Shown in pieces: positions 8,594 through 16,764 of a stretch of DNA of 64,000 nucleotides. The notes beneath the pieces are model-generated. The model was not told the origin of the DNA. It did no database searches and was given only the letters and a program-made list of their open reading frames with translations. The translations under genes and the position numbers were made by a program. This DNA is from Mycolicibacterium malmesburyense (GTDB lineage: Bacteria > Actinomycetota > Actinomycetes > Mycobacteriales > Mycobacteriaceae). The DNA lies in assembly GCF_001050015.1 (NCBI RefSeq), contig NZ_CVTB01000291.1:80087-144086 (forward strand). Direction: 5' to 3'. Numbering within the stretch: the stretch's first letter is position 1; every line of letters starts with the position of its first letter.

Positions 8594-10083
8594 GCCGGCA
8601 GATCGAAGCCCGTATCCGTGCCGTGTTGGCACTGGATCCGACCGCACCGGCCATCGAGTACGAAGGCAGCTGGACCGACTGGAAAACGATCGGCGATATC
8701 GCGTCCGCAGTGGAAAACCGTTTGACGGCAGCGGGGCTGGGCAGCGGTGCACCGGTCGGCCTGCTCCTTCGCAACCACCCGGCCATGGTGGCGGCGCTAC
8801 TGGGAGTCCTGCTTGTCGACGGCTGCGTCGTCACGATCAATGCCGGGAGTGGGGACGCCCGGTTGGCGGCCGACATCGAGCAGCTGCGGTTGCCCGCGGT
8901 GATCGCACTCGGTGCGGAGTGGCGGCGACCTTCCGTCGTCGCAGCGGCGACGGGTGCACTCGGTCTCCAAGTGGCCGGCGACCCGGCTTCGGTTCAGACG
9001 GTCGCCGGGCTCGAGCGCCTTGGCCCGGGCCCGTTCCGTCCGGCGCAGGATGGTGTGGCGGTCGAGATGCTCACCAGCGGCACCACCGGACCGCCAAAGC
9101 GAATCCCTCTGTCCTATACAGCGTTTGAGCAGACTATCGACGCCGCGGGCGCTCACTACGGCAGCGGCGAACCGGGACACCTTCGGCTGCGGTCCGGGGT
9201 TGCCATCGTCAGTTCCCCGTTGGTCCACATGTCCGGGCTGTTCCGCACTCTGCTGAACATCTGCGAGGGGCGCAGGATCGCGCTGCTGGAGCGATTTCGG
9301 GTGGACGATTTCGTCGATCTCGTCGTGCGGCACCGCCCGAAGGCGGTCAGCCTGGTGCCGTCGGCGCTGACGATGGTGCTCGACGCGGCCGTGCCGCCGG
9401 ACGTCTTCTCCAGCGTGCAGGTCGTCACGTCCGGCACGGCGCCGCTGCCGGTCGACGTGCAGGAAGCCTTCGAGGCCCGGTACGGCGTCGCGGTGTTGCC
9501 GTCCTACGGGGCCACCGAGTTCGCCGGCGGCGTCGCCGGCTGGAACCTGGCGTTGCACCGCGAGTGGGCGAAGACCAAGCGGGGCAGCGTCGGCCGTCCG
9601 CAGGGCGGTCGCGAGGTCCGGATCGTCTCGACCGACGATGGTCGTGAGGTGCCGGCCGGAGTCCAAGGGCGCATCGAGGTGCGGACTCGCGGCGGTGAAT
9701 GGGTGCGGACCACGGACCTTGGCCGCCTTGACGAGGACGGTTTCCTGTTCGTGGACGGCCGCGCCGACGACGTGATCATCCGCGGCGGATTCAAGGTTGC
9801 CCCCGCCGATGTTGTCGACGCCCTGCGCAGCCACCCCGCCGTGCGTGACGCGGGAGTCACCGGTATCACCGACAGGCGACTGGGTGCTGTGCCGGTTGGC
9901 GCGGTGGAACTCGCCGACGGCGCCCATGTCGAACCCGAGGAGCTGATGGATTTCGTTCGTCAGCGGCTCACCCGATATCAGGTGCCTGCGCGGCTGCTGG
10001 TCGTCGATGAGCTGCCCCGGACTCCATCGCTGAAGGTGAGCCAGCCCGCACTGCGCGAACTCTTCGAACAGGAGCTGACGTGA
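8590..10083 (+). CDS. Acyl-CoA synthetase (AMP-binding), short form
   Basis: A 497-residue adenylate-forming enzyme. LTSGTTGPPK at 161-170, SYGATEFAG, then TTDLGRLDEDGF and GRADDVIIRGGFKVAP, and a final lysine motif near TPSLKVSQ. It is shorter than a typical FadD because the N-terminal lobe is compact. The TTG start overlaps the stop of the luciferase-like gene (TTGA), which fixes the start since the frame otherwise runs back into that gene. It is the second synthetase of the cluster and probably activates a different acid from the one at 2731. Confidence 0.9.
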   Translation: MSRQIEARIRAVLALDPTAPAIEYEGSWTDWKTIGDIASAVENRLTAAGLGSGAPVGLLLRNHPAMVAALLGVLLVDGCVVTINAGSGDARLAADIEQLRLPAVIALGAEWRRPSVVAAATGALGLQVAGDPASVQTVAGLERLGPGPFRPAQDGVAVEMLTSGTTGPPKRIPLSYTAFEQTIDAAGAHYGSGEPGHLRLRSGVAIVSSPLVHMSGLFRTLLNICEGRRIALLERFRVDDFVDLVVRHRPKAVSLVPSALTMVLDAAVPPDVFSSVQVVTSGTAPLPVDVQEAFEARYGVAVLPSYGATEFAGGVAGWNLALHREWAKTKRGSVGRPQGGREVRIVSTDDGREVPAGVQGRIEVRTRGGEWVRTTDLGRLDEDGFLFVDGRADDVIIRGGFKVAPADVVDALRSHPAVRDAGVTGITDRRLGAVPVGAVELADGAHVEPEELMDFVRQRLTRYQVPARLLVVDELPRTPSLKVSQPALRELFEQELT

Positions 10084-11249
10084 ACGACAACCTTCGCGGC
10101 GCCGCCGCCATCGTCGGCGTGGCCGATGAGGTGTCGCCGTCCGGCGTCATCGACATGCCGCTACGTGAGCTCGAGGCCCGCGTCATCACCGCGGCACTCG
10201 CGGATGCGGGCCTGTCGCTCTCCGATGTCGACGGTCTGTGCACGTGCACCGGCGGCACTCTCATGCACTCGGTCGAACTGGCCGAATACCTCGGCATCAC
10301 ACCGCGATTCACCGACGCCACCCAGACCGGGGGCGCGAGCTACGGACTGTACGTCGAACACGCGGCCGCCGCGATCGCCGCCGGCCTCGCCGAAACCGTC
10401 GTCATCGTTTACGCGTCGACCCCACGTGCGGCCCGCAAGCGCGGCGACAAGGGCCTCGGGGTGTTCGCCACCCCCGAACGGCTGGAATGGGAGACCCCGT
10501 TCGGCGTGATGCTTCCGCTCAGTGCGTACGCGCTTGCCGCCAACCGGCACATGGCGGTGTACGGCACCACCGCCGAACAGCTCGCGCAGATCGCGGTCGA
10601 CACCCGCCGGTGGGCGGCACGCAATCCCCGCGCCAATCAACGCGATCCGATCACCGTCGACGACGTCCTGAATTCCGGCTACATCACCGAACCCATCCAC
10701 AAGCTGGAATGTTGCCTGGTCACCGACGGCGCCGCCGCGATCGTTCTCACCAGCGCCGCACGGGCCCGCGACCTCGGCGACCCGGCCTACGTGCTCGGCG
10801 CGACGTCGGCGGCATCGCACGCCATGATCACGCAGATGCCCGACCTGACCGTGACTCCGGGTGCGGTGTCGGGACCCGCGGCGTTCGCCGCCGCCGGCCT
10901 GAGTCCCGGCGACATCGACGTCGTGCAGTTGTACGACTCGTTCACGATCACCGTGTTGCTGGCCTTGGAGGATCTCGGGTTCTGCAAGAAGGGCGAGGGC
11001 GGACCGTTCGTCGCCGACGGTGTGCTCGCGCCCGGCGGTGCCCTTCCCGGCCAAACCACCGGGGGAGGGCTTGCGTACACGCATCCAGGCGCGTTCGGTG
11101 CCTTCCTGCTTGTCGAAGCCGTCCGCCAGGTGCGGGGGGAATGCGGTGAGCGACAGGTTCCCGGCGCGCAAACCGCGTTGGCACACGGCACCGGCGGTGT
11201 GCTATCGGCGACCTCCACCGTCATCATCGGAACAGAGGCAGTGCTATGA
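10080..11249 (+). CDS. Thiolase-like lipid-transfer protein, possible retro-aldolase
   Basis: A 389-residue thiolase-superfamily protein of the SCP-x/Ltp class. The usual nucleophilic cysteine region reads TGGASYG with no Cys, and the C-terminal part has VQLYDSFT and YTHPGAFG rather than the full GHP-G--G thiolase motif. That pattern matches Ltp2-type proteins, which with a DUF35 partner cleave steroid side chains by retro-aldol reaction rather than thiolysis. The next gene is a DUF35 protein, coupled by ATGA, which supports this. GTG start overlaps the synthetase stop. The aldolase role is inferred from family and context. Confidence 0.85.
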   Translation: MNDNLRGAAAIVGVADEVSPSGVIDMPLRELEARVITAALADAGLSLSDVDGLCTCTGGTLMHSVELAEYLGITPRFTDATQTGGASYGLYVEHAAAAIAAGLAETVVIVYASTPRAARKRGDKGLGVFATPERLEWETPFGVMLPLSAYALAANRHMAVYGTTAEQLAQIAVDTRRWAARNPRANQRDPITVDDVLNSGYITEPIHKLECCLVTDGAAAIVLTSAARARDLGDPAYVLGATSAASHAMITQMPDLTVTPGAVSGPAAFAAAGLSPGDIDVVQLYDSFTITVLLALEDLGFCKKGEGGPFVADGVLAPGGALPGQTTGGGLAYTHPGAFGAFLLVEAVRQVRGECGERQVPGAQTALAHGTGGVLSATSTVIIGTEAVL

Positions 11250-11641
11250 GCGAAGGGTTCCCGGTGCCGCAACCCAGTGCGGTGTCGGCACCGTTCTGGG
11301 CGGCGACCGAAAAGCATCGGTTGGTCATGCAGCGTTGCGAGGCCTGCCGACGGCTGGTGTGGTACCCGCGCCACGTGTGCCCGCACTGCGGAGGCCTCGC
11401 GCTGAAGTGGGAACAACTGAGCGGGCAGGGCGTGGTCCACGCGGTCAGCGTGCACCACCGCGCCGCGCATCCGGCATTCGCCGACCGGGTGCCCTATTCG
11501 GTCGTCCTGGTCGACCTGGCGGAGGGGGCGCGCATCATGTCGAACGTGTTCGGGCCACCGCCGTCGGTGGGCGACGAAGTATTCGTCGCCTGGATGCCGC
11601 TCGACGACGGGCGCAACCTCCCGACGTTCGAACCCCGATGA
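11246..11641 (+). CDS. DUF35 Zn-ribbon/OB-fold protein, partner of the thiolase-like protein
   Basis: A 131-residue two-part protein. The N-terminal rubredoxin-like zinc ribbon has Cys31, Cys34, Cys45 and Cys48 (CEAC and CPHC), followed by an OB-fold from about residue 55 (GVVHAVSVHHR, then VPYSVVLVDLAEG). DUF35 proteins bind acyl-CoA and form complexes with Ltp-type aldolases or thiolases. The 4-base overlap with the Ltp-like gene upstream and the SnoaL-like gene downstream indicates a co-translated set. Confidence 0.92.
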   Translation: MSEGFPVPQPSAVSAPFWAATEKHRLVMQRCEACRRLVWYPRHVCPHCGGLALKWEQLSGQGVVHAVSVHHRAAHPAFADRVPYSVVLVDLAEGARIMSNVFGPPPSVGDEVFVAWMPLDDGRNLPTFEPR

Positions 11642-12039
11642 GTGAGGACCGGCTGCGCAGGGTCCGCGAGGAGATTGTGCTGCGCCACGTCGCAGGCGAG
11701 AACGCTCGCGATCTCGAGGCGATCATGGCCACCTTCGCTTACCCCCGGTACGAAATCGTGCCCAGTGCAACCGTTTACGATGGTGACGCGGCGGTCAGGA
11801 CGATGATCCTGCGACAGTGGGACGAGTTGCCGTGGATGCATTACGCCGCTGAGGCGATCTATCACGGGGCCGACGGGCTGGTGGTGGAGACCAGAACGAC
11901 CTGCGCGGGCACCGACATCGACATGCTCAGCGTCAACGTTTTCGGATTCGACGGCGAAGGATTGATTCTCGAGCGGTGCTATTTCGATCGGATGCTGTTC
12001 GCTGAACAGCTGAAAGGTGTCACCAGACAGAACGACTGA
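11638..12039 (+). CDS. SnoaL-like (NTF2-fold) protein
   Basis: A 133-residue protein of nuclear transport factor 2 fold: N-terminal helices (RRVREEIVLRHVAGENARDL), then PRYEIVPSATVYDGDAAV and a FDGEGLILERCYFDRM strand pair. ATG overlaps the DUF35 stop (ATGA). It is the last gene of the LLM-FadD-Ltp-DUF35 operon. Similar small proteins act as ring cyclases, hydratases or isomerases; no catalytic residues can be assigned here. The last codon overlaps operator site D of the next operon. Confidence 0.85.
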   Translation: MSEDRLRRVREEIVLRHVAGENARDLEAIMATFAYPRYEIVPSATVYDGDAAVRTMILRQWDELPWMHYAAEAIYHGADGLVVETRTTCAGTDIDMLSVNVFGFDGEGLILERCYFDRMLFAEQLKGVTRQND

Positions 12040-12060
12040 ACATATTTCGTCATGTTGTAG
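12038..12060. promoter_or_regulatory. Operator-like inverted repeat, site D
   Basis: GAACA, 13 bases, TGTAG: one full and one weaker half-site. A TAGAAT -10-like box (12058-12063) overlaps the right half-site and points to the E1 gene at 12098. The left half-site starts inside the stop codon of the upstream SnoaL-like gene. Confidence 0.55.
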
Positions 12061-12097
12061 AATCGCCGCAGCCGAAGTGCGCGGGCAAGGAGATTCA

Positions 12098-14119
12098 ATG
12101 GCCACCCAGTTGGACACAGAGGCGCAGTCATCGACCAACGATCGCGCGATCGAGTTGTACCGCCTGATGAGCGAGGTGCAGCACGCCGATCAGCGAGTCC
12201 GAAAAGGCTTGTCTTCGGGTGAGATCGCGATGAGTTATTGGCCCGTCGACGGTCAGGAGGCGATGTCGGCCGGTGCCGCGCTGGCGCTGTCCGACACCGA
12301 TCAACTCGTCAGCACGTACCGGGGCCTGGGCGACGTCGTCGCCAAGGGCATCGACCTGGCCGGCTATTTCGGCGAGATCCTCGGTCGCAGCACCGGGCTG
12401 TCTCGAGGTAAGGCCGGCGCGATGGGAATCTCCGATCCCGACCATGGCATCGCGTGGACGACGGGCATCGTGGGGGCGGGTCCGCTGATCGCGAACGGCA
12501 TCGCACTGGCCGCGTCGATCCGCGGCACCGGGCAGGTGGTACTCGTCAGCTTCGGCGACGGTGCCACCAGCATCGGCTATATGCACGAGGCGATGAACAT
12601 GGCAGCGCTGTGGTCCCTTCCGGTGGTGTTCTTCTGCCAGAACAACGCGTGGGCGGAGTGCACGGCGATGTCGCGGTACACCCGGACCGTTGACTTGTCC
12701 GACCGTGCGGGCGGGTACGGGATGCCCGGCGTGACGGTCGACGGCACCGACCCCCAGGCCGTCCACGACGCCGTGTCAGAGGCGGTCGGGCGCGCACGAA
12801 CGGGCGACGGCCCCACGTTCGTCGAGGCGGTCGCCTACCGGCTGCAGGGCCACTACTTCGGTGACGGCATGGCCTACGCCGATCCCGACGAACTGGCTGC
12901 CAAACGTGCCGACCCGCCGTTCGATCGCTACCGGCGGCGACTGGTCGAGGAGGGGACCGCCACCGCAGACGACCTTGATCGGATCGACGCCGAAGTATCG
13001 GAAAAGGTCGAATCCGCCTTCGCCGCCGCCCGCGACGCCGAGTCACCCGAGGCCGAGGAACTCACGCGCGATGTGTTCGCGGACAACGGGTCTGAGTTGG
13101 CCGCGGCCACGGCGACGCGTGTGCCGCTGCCCGACGGGGAGACCGAGGACCTCGGGCTGGTGCAGGCCATCCATCGCACCCTCGACCGAGCGATGGCCGC
13201 TGACGAGTCGATCATCCTGCTGGGCGAGGACATCGGCGATCGCTCCGGCGGCGGCATGTTCAAGATCACGGCCGGGCTCTCGGCCAAGTACGGCGAGCTG
13301 CGGGTGCGTGACACTCCGATCGCGGAGTCGTCGATCATCGGGGCGGCGCTCGGTGCATCGCTGGCCGGATTGCGCCCCGTCGCCGAACTGATGTTCATGG
13401 ACTTCCTCGGTGTGGCGATGGACCAAATCGCCAACCACGCTGCGAAGGTCCGCTACTTGTCCGGCGGCCGTCGAGGCGCGCCGTTGGTGATCCGGACAAT
13501 GGTGGGAACCGGTGCCGGCCCCCAGCATTCGCAAGCCGTCGAGGCCTGGGCGATGCACACCCCGGGACTCAAGGTCGTCTGGCCCAGTACCGCAGCGGAC
13601 GCCGCAGGTCTGCTCAATGCGTGCCTGCGGGAGGAGGACCCGTGCCTGTTCATCGAATCGATGAAGCTCTACTACGGCGGCGGCAAGGGACCGGTTCCAG
13701 TGGCCGACTACGTCATTCCGCTCGGACAGGCCGATGTCAAGCGCGCCGGTAGCGACGTCACCATCTGCACGTACGGCGTCATGGTGCACGCGGCCCTGGA
13801 GGCGGCGAACACACTCCAAGACGAGGGCGTCTCGGTCGAGGTCCTCGATCTGCGGACCCTCGTCCCGCTGGACCTCCAAGCCGTTCTGGATTCGGTAGGA
13901 AAGACCAAACGCCTTGTCGTCGCCCACGAATCGGTCGGCTTCTGCGGGCCCGGCGCCGAAATCGCCGCCGCCGTCGGCGCCGAATTGTTCGGCGAGCTCG
14001 CGGCGCCGATCCAGCGCGTGGCGGGCACCTATACCCCGGTTCCACGGGCCGCGACCTTGGAGGCGGCCTGTCGGCCGAACTCGGCCCAGCTCGTCGACGC
14101 CGTGAGGAGGGTCGTGTGA
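12098..14119 (+). CDS. 2-oxoacid dehydrogenase E1, fused alpha and beta subunits
   Basis: A 673-residue thiamine-diphosphate enzyme. Residues 1-330 are the alpha part, with the ThDP signature GDGATS (153-158) to NN (182-183). Residues from about 340 are the beta part (LGEDIGDRSGGGMF, DTPIAESSIIGAALG, a transketolase C-domain with HESVG). It should decarboxylate a 2-oxo acid and transfer the acyl group to a lipoyl domain; the next gene encodes a free one. It resembles acetoin or branched-chain dehydrogenase E1. ATG 12098 has AAGGAG before it. No E2 acyltransferase core or E3 is encoded in the window. Confidence 0.9.
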   Translation: MATQLDTEAQSSTNDRAIELYRLMSEVQHADQRVRKGLSSGEIAMSYWPVDGQEAMSAGAALALSDTDQLVSTYRGLGDVVAKGIDLAGYFGEILGRSTGLSRGKAGAMGISDPDHGIAWTTGIVGAGPLIANGIALAASIRGTGQVVLVSFGDGATSIGYMHEAMNMAALWSLPVVFFCQNNAWAECTAMSRYTRTVDLSDRAGGYGMPGVTVDGTDPQAVHDAVSEAVGRARTGDGPTFVEAVAYRLQGHYFGDGMAYADPDELAAKRADPPFDRYRRRLVEEGTATADDLDRIDAEVSEKVESAFAAARDAESPEAEELTRDVFADNGSELAAATATRVPLPDGETEDLGLVQAIHRTLDRAMAADESIILLGEDIGDRSGGGMFKITAGLSAKYGELRVRDTPIAESSIIGAALGASLAGLRPVAELMFMDFLGVAMDQIANHAAKVRYLSGGRRGAPLVIRTMVGTGAGPQHSQAVEAWAMHTPGLKVVWPSTAADAAGLLNACLREEDPCLFIESMKLYYGGGKGPVPVADYVIPLGQADVKRAGSDVTICTYGVMVHAALEAANTLQDEGVSVEVLDLRTLVPLDLQAVLDSVGKTKRLVVAHESVGFCGPGAEIAAAVGAELFGELAAPIQRVAGTYTPVPRAATLEAACRPNSAQLVDAVRRVV

Positions 14120-14343
14120 CAGAGGTTCGGATGCCCAAACCGGGAGATGCGATCACCGAAGCCGAGGTGACAGAGTTGTACGTCGCCGACGGTGAGTCCG
14201 CGGTCGAAGGTGATCCCCTGTATGCCATCGCCACCGACAAGGCCGAAATGGACGTCGAGGCACCAGCGTCCGGCGTGGTGACGTGGAAGGTGGAAGTCGG
14301 GGGCACCTACGACGTCGGCGAACTCGTTGCCGTGATCTCATGA
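14116..14343 (+). CDS. Free-standing lipoyl (biotinyl-like) carrier domain
   Basis: Only 75 residues, a single lipoyl domain with the lipoylation lysine at 42 in ATDKAEMDVE and the flanking glycine turn GVVTWKVEVGG. GTG overlaps the E1 stop (GTGA) and its own stop overlaps the next crotonase start (ATGA), so it is firmly part of this operon. Lipoyl domains normally sit at the N-terminus of E2; here there is no E2 catalytic domain, so the acyl group must be passed to an acceptor or E2 encoded elsewhere, or used in an unusual way. Confidence 0.9.
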   Translation: MTEVRMPKPGDAITEAEVTELYVADGESAVEGDPLYAIATDKAEMDVEAPASGVVTWKVEVGGTYDVGELVAVIS

Positions 14344-15185
14344 CCGGATTACCGGACGCCCTGACGGTCGACCTGGGGGCACCCGAGCTGATCGGCGAAA
14401 TCGCCGGCGACACGCTCACCGTCACCATCAACCGTCCGGAGAAACGGAACGCGGTCACCGCCGACGGTTACCACGGGATCAAACGCGCCGCGATGATTGT
14501 CGCCGACGAACCAGACCTCCAGTTCCTGATCATCACCGGAACCGGCGACGTCTTCTGCGCCGGTGGCGACATGAACTCGGTGAGCAATCCGGACCGGTCG
14601 TGGGACGCGTTCACCGAGGCGTACGACGCGACACCTTTCGAAGTACTCGGCAAGATCCCGAAGATCGTGGTGTGCGCCGTGAACGGCATCGCAATGGGCG
14701 GCGGCCTGGTAATGACGCTGTTCGCCGACCTCGTGATCGCGTCGGACCGGGCCCGCCTCCGGGTTCCCGATCTGACCCGTGGGGTCTACGAAGCTTTCGT
14801 CGCCGCCCGTATCCCGCAACGCATCGGAACATTGCGCGCCAACCACATGATCTACGGAAATGACTGGCTCGACGCCGCCGACGCCGAGCGTTACGGGCTG
14901 GTCGGCAAGGTCGTGCCCCACGACAGCCTCGCCGCAGAAACACAGGCGCTACTGGACCGGGTCCGCAACACCGGCCCCGCGGCACGTGCGGCGATGAAGC
15001 GCGAAATGGCACGTGCTCTGCCCGCCGTCGACGTCAGTGGTTACTGGTCGTCGATCGGAACCTCCGAACAGATCGAGGCGTTCTCCGCCTTCCTCGAAAA
15101 GCGTTCGCCGCGTTGGTCGGTGAACTCTGATCGTGATGCGTTCGTGCAGACCCGTCGGTCGGCGTGGATGCCGTCTGACTCTTGA
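14340..15185 (+). CDS. Enoyl-CoA hydratase/isomerase family protein
   Basis: A 281-residue crotonase-fold protein. Oxyanion-hole segments FCAGGDM and IAMGGGLVMTLFADL are intact. A C-terminal extension of about 20 residues after SPRWSV is unusual for the family. ATG overlaps the lipoyl-domain stop. It is first of three successive crotonase genes after the E1 gene, which suggests several hydration, isomerisation or hydrolytic ring-opening steps on related CoA esters. Confidence 0.9.
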   Translation: MTGLPDALTVDLGAPELIGEIAGDTLTVTINRPEKRNAVTADGYHGIKRAAMIVADEPDLQFLIITGTGDVFCAGGDMNSVSNPDRSWDAFTEAYDATPFEVLGKIPKIVVCAVNGIAMGGGLVMTLFADLVIASDRARLRVPDLTRGVYEAFVAARIPQRIGTLRANHMIYGNDWLDAADAERYGLVGKVVPHDSLAAETQALLDRVRNTGPAARAAMKREMARALPAVDVSGYWSSIGTSEQIEAFSAFLEKRSPRWSVNSDRDAFVQTRRSAWMPSDS

Positions 15186-15200
15186 AAGGATTAGCTGCCG

Positions 15201-15998
15201 TTGACCGAACTGCCGACCGGCTCCTCAGAGCTCACCGGATGCGACGAGATCCTCGTGGCCAGTGACGGTCCCGTCCGGATCGTGACCCTGAACAACCCCG
15301 GTGATGCCAATGCGGTCAACAATGCGATGCATGGCGCGTTCGCCCGGCTGTGGACCACGCTGGGCGAGGACTCCGAGGCCCGCGCCGTGCTCATCACCGG
15401 CACGGGTGACTACTTCTCGGCGGGTGGCAACCTGGTGGAGTGGCTGGAGACGCACGTCAACAACCCGGTCACGCGGCGCGAGGGGATGCGCGACGCCCGC
15501 CGCATCGTGCGCGACATGATCGACTTCCCGCTGCCGATCGTCGCCGCCGTGAATGGTCCAGCTGTCGGATTCGGTTGCAGCATCGCCGTTTTGTGTGACA
15601 TCACGCTGATGTCGGACCGCGCATTCCTGGCCGACACCCACGTCGCCAGCGGGCTGGTCGCCGGTGACGGTGGCTCGGTGCTCTGGCCACTGATGATGAG
15701 CCTGATGAAGGCGAAAGAATACCTCTTGCTGGGTGAACGCATTCCGGCGGCCAAGGCCGTCGAACTCGGGCTGGCCAATCGGGTGGTACCGCACGACGCG
15801 ATCAAACAGGAAGGACTCGCGCTGGCGCACCGGCTCGCGGCCCTTCCCCCGCGTGCCGTCCAAGACACCAAGCGGACGTTGAACCTGCATGCCGAACGCG
15901 CGGTGACAGCCATCCTGGATTACGGGATATCCGCGGAGACAGAGTGTTTCACCACTGAAGAGCACCGGGCGGCGATCGACAAGTTTCTCAATCGGTGA
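15201..15998 (+). CDS. Enoyl-CoA hydratase/isomerase family protein
   Basis: A 265-residue crotonase-fold protein with FSAGGNL and AVGFGCSIAVLCD. The TTG start at 15201 has AAAGGA about ten bases upstream; no better start is in frame before the conserved VRIVTLNNP. It is the middle of three tandem crotonases in the E1 operon, separated by 15 bases from the first. The tandem arrangement with divergent sequences argues for distinct reactions rather than recent duplication. Confidence 0.88.
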   Translation: MTELPTGSSELTGCDEILVASDGPVRIVTLNNPGDANAVNNAMHGAFARLWTTLGEDSEARAVLITGTGDYFSAGGNLVEWLETHVNNPVTRREGMRDARRIVRDMIDFPLPIVAAVNGPAVGFGCSIAVLCDITLMSDRAFLADTHVASGLVAGDGGSVLWPLMMSLMKAKEYLLLGERIPAAKAVELGLANRVVPHDAIKQEGLALAHRLAALPPRAVQDTKRTLNLHAERAVTAILDYGISAETECFTTEEHRAAIDKFLNR

Positions 15999-15999
15999 C

Positions 16000-16764
16000 G
16001 TGATGTCCGATGGCACGACACCGCTGGTGCTACGCGAGGACAGGGGCGCAGTCGCGCTGCTGTTGCTGAACCGCCCGGCGCAGCGCAATGCGTTGCGTTA
16101 TGAGTCGTGGACCGAGTTGTCCGAGCAGTTGACTTCGGTGGCTGCCGACCCCGATGTGCGTGGCGTCGTGCTGGCCGGTGCAGCCGGATTCTTCTGTGCG
16201 GGCGGGGATTTGAAAGCCGGTCCGGCGCACGGTGCGGGCCCGCTCGCACCGGCGGGCCGGGTCGAGCATGCACAGCGAGTCATGGAGCAGCTCAAAGCGC
16301 TCCCGGTACCGACCGTCGCCGCGGTCGAGGGCGCCGCGGTGGGCCTGGGGTGGAGCCTCGCGCTGTCGTGTGATCTCGTCGTTGCCGCAACCGACGCCTT
16401 TTTCAGTGCTCCGTTCGTCGCTCGCGCGGTCGTCCCGGACGGCGGCTTGGCCTGGCGGCTGACCCAGCAGCTGGGCAGGCAGCGCGCCGCCGCACTGCTG
16501 CTGCGCGGCAAACGACTTGCGGCGTCCGACGCTGCAGACGTCGGCCTGGTCACCGACCTCGCCGAGCCCGGCGCCGCGGTCGACCGTGCGCTCGCCGTTC
16601 TCGACGAACTGGCACAGGCTGATTCCGCGGCGGTGGAGATGACCAAGCGTCTGATCAACTCGGTGGAGACCGCCCAGCTGGCGGCCTTTCACCCGCTGGA
16701 GCTGGCGATGGCGACCGTCGCCCAGCAGCGCTCGGCTAGCGCGGCAAGCCGAGACCGGTGGTAG
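16000..16764 (+). CDS. Enoyl-CoA hydratase/isomerase family protein
   Basis: A 254-residue crotonase-fold protein with FCAGGDL and AVGLGWSLALSCD oxyanion-hole segments. The GTG at 16000 and the ATG at 16003 are both possible starts, one base after the preceding stop. The last 29 bases overlap the convergent ACAD gene, so the C-terminal tail (QRSASAASRDRW) is encoded on both strands. It is the final gene of the E1 operon. Confidence 0.88.
   Translation: MMSDGTTPLVLREDRGAVALLLLNRPAQRNALRYESWTELSEQLTSVAADPDVRGVVLAGAAGFFCAGGDLKAGPAHGAGPLAPAGRVEHAQRVMEQLKALPVPTVAAVEGAAVGLGWSLALSCDLVVAATDAFFSAPFVARAVVPDGGLAWRLTQQLGRQRAAALLLRGKRLAASDAADVGLVTDLAEPGAAVDRALAVLDELAQADSAAVEMTKRLINSVETAQLAAFHPLELAMATVAQQRSASAASRDRW

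Noticed and set aside
7463..8752. Long minus-strand open frame across the luciferase-like gene
   Set aside because: It is the mirror of a clear LLM-class protein in high-GC DNA; its translation is rich in His, Arg and Val with no fold pattern.
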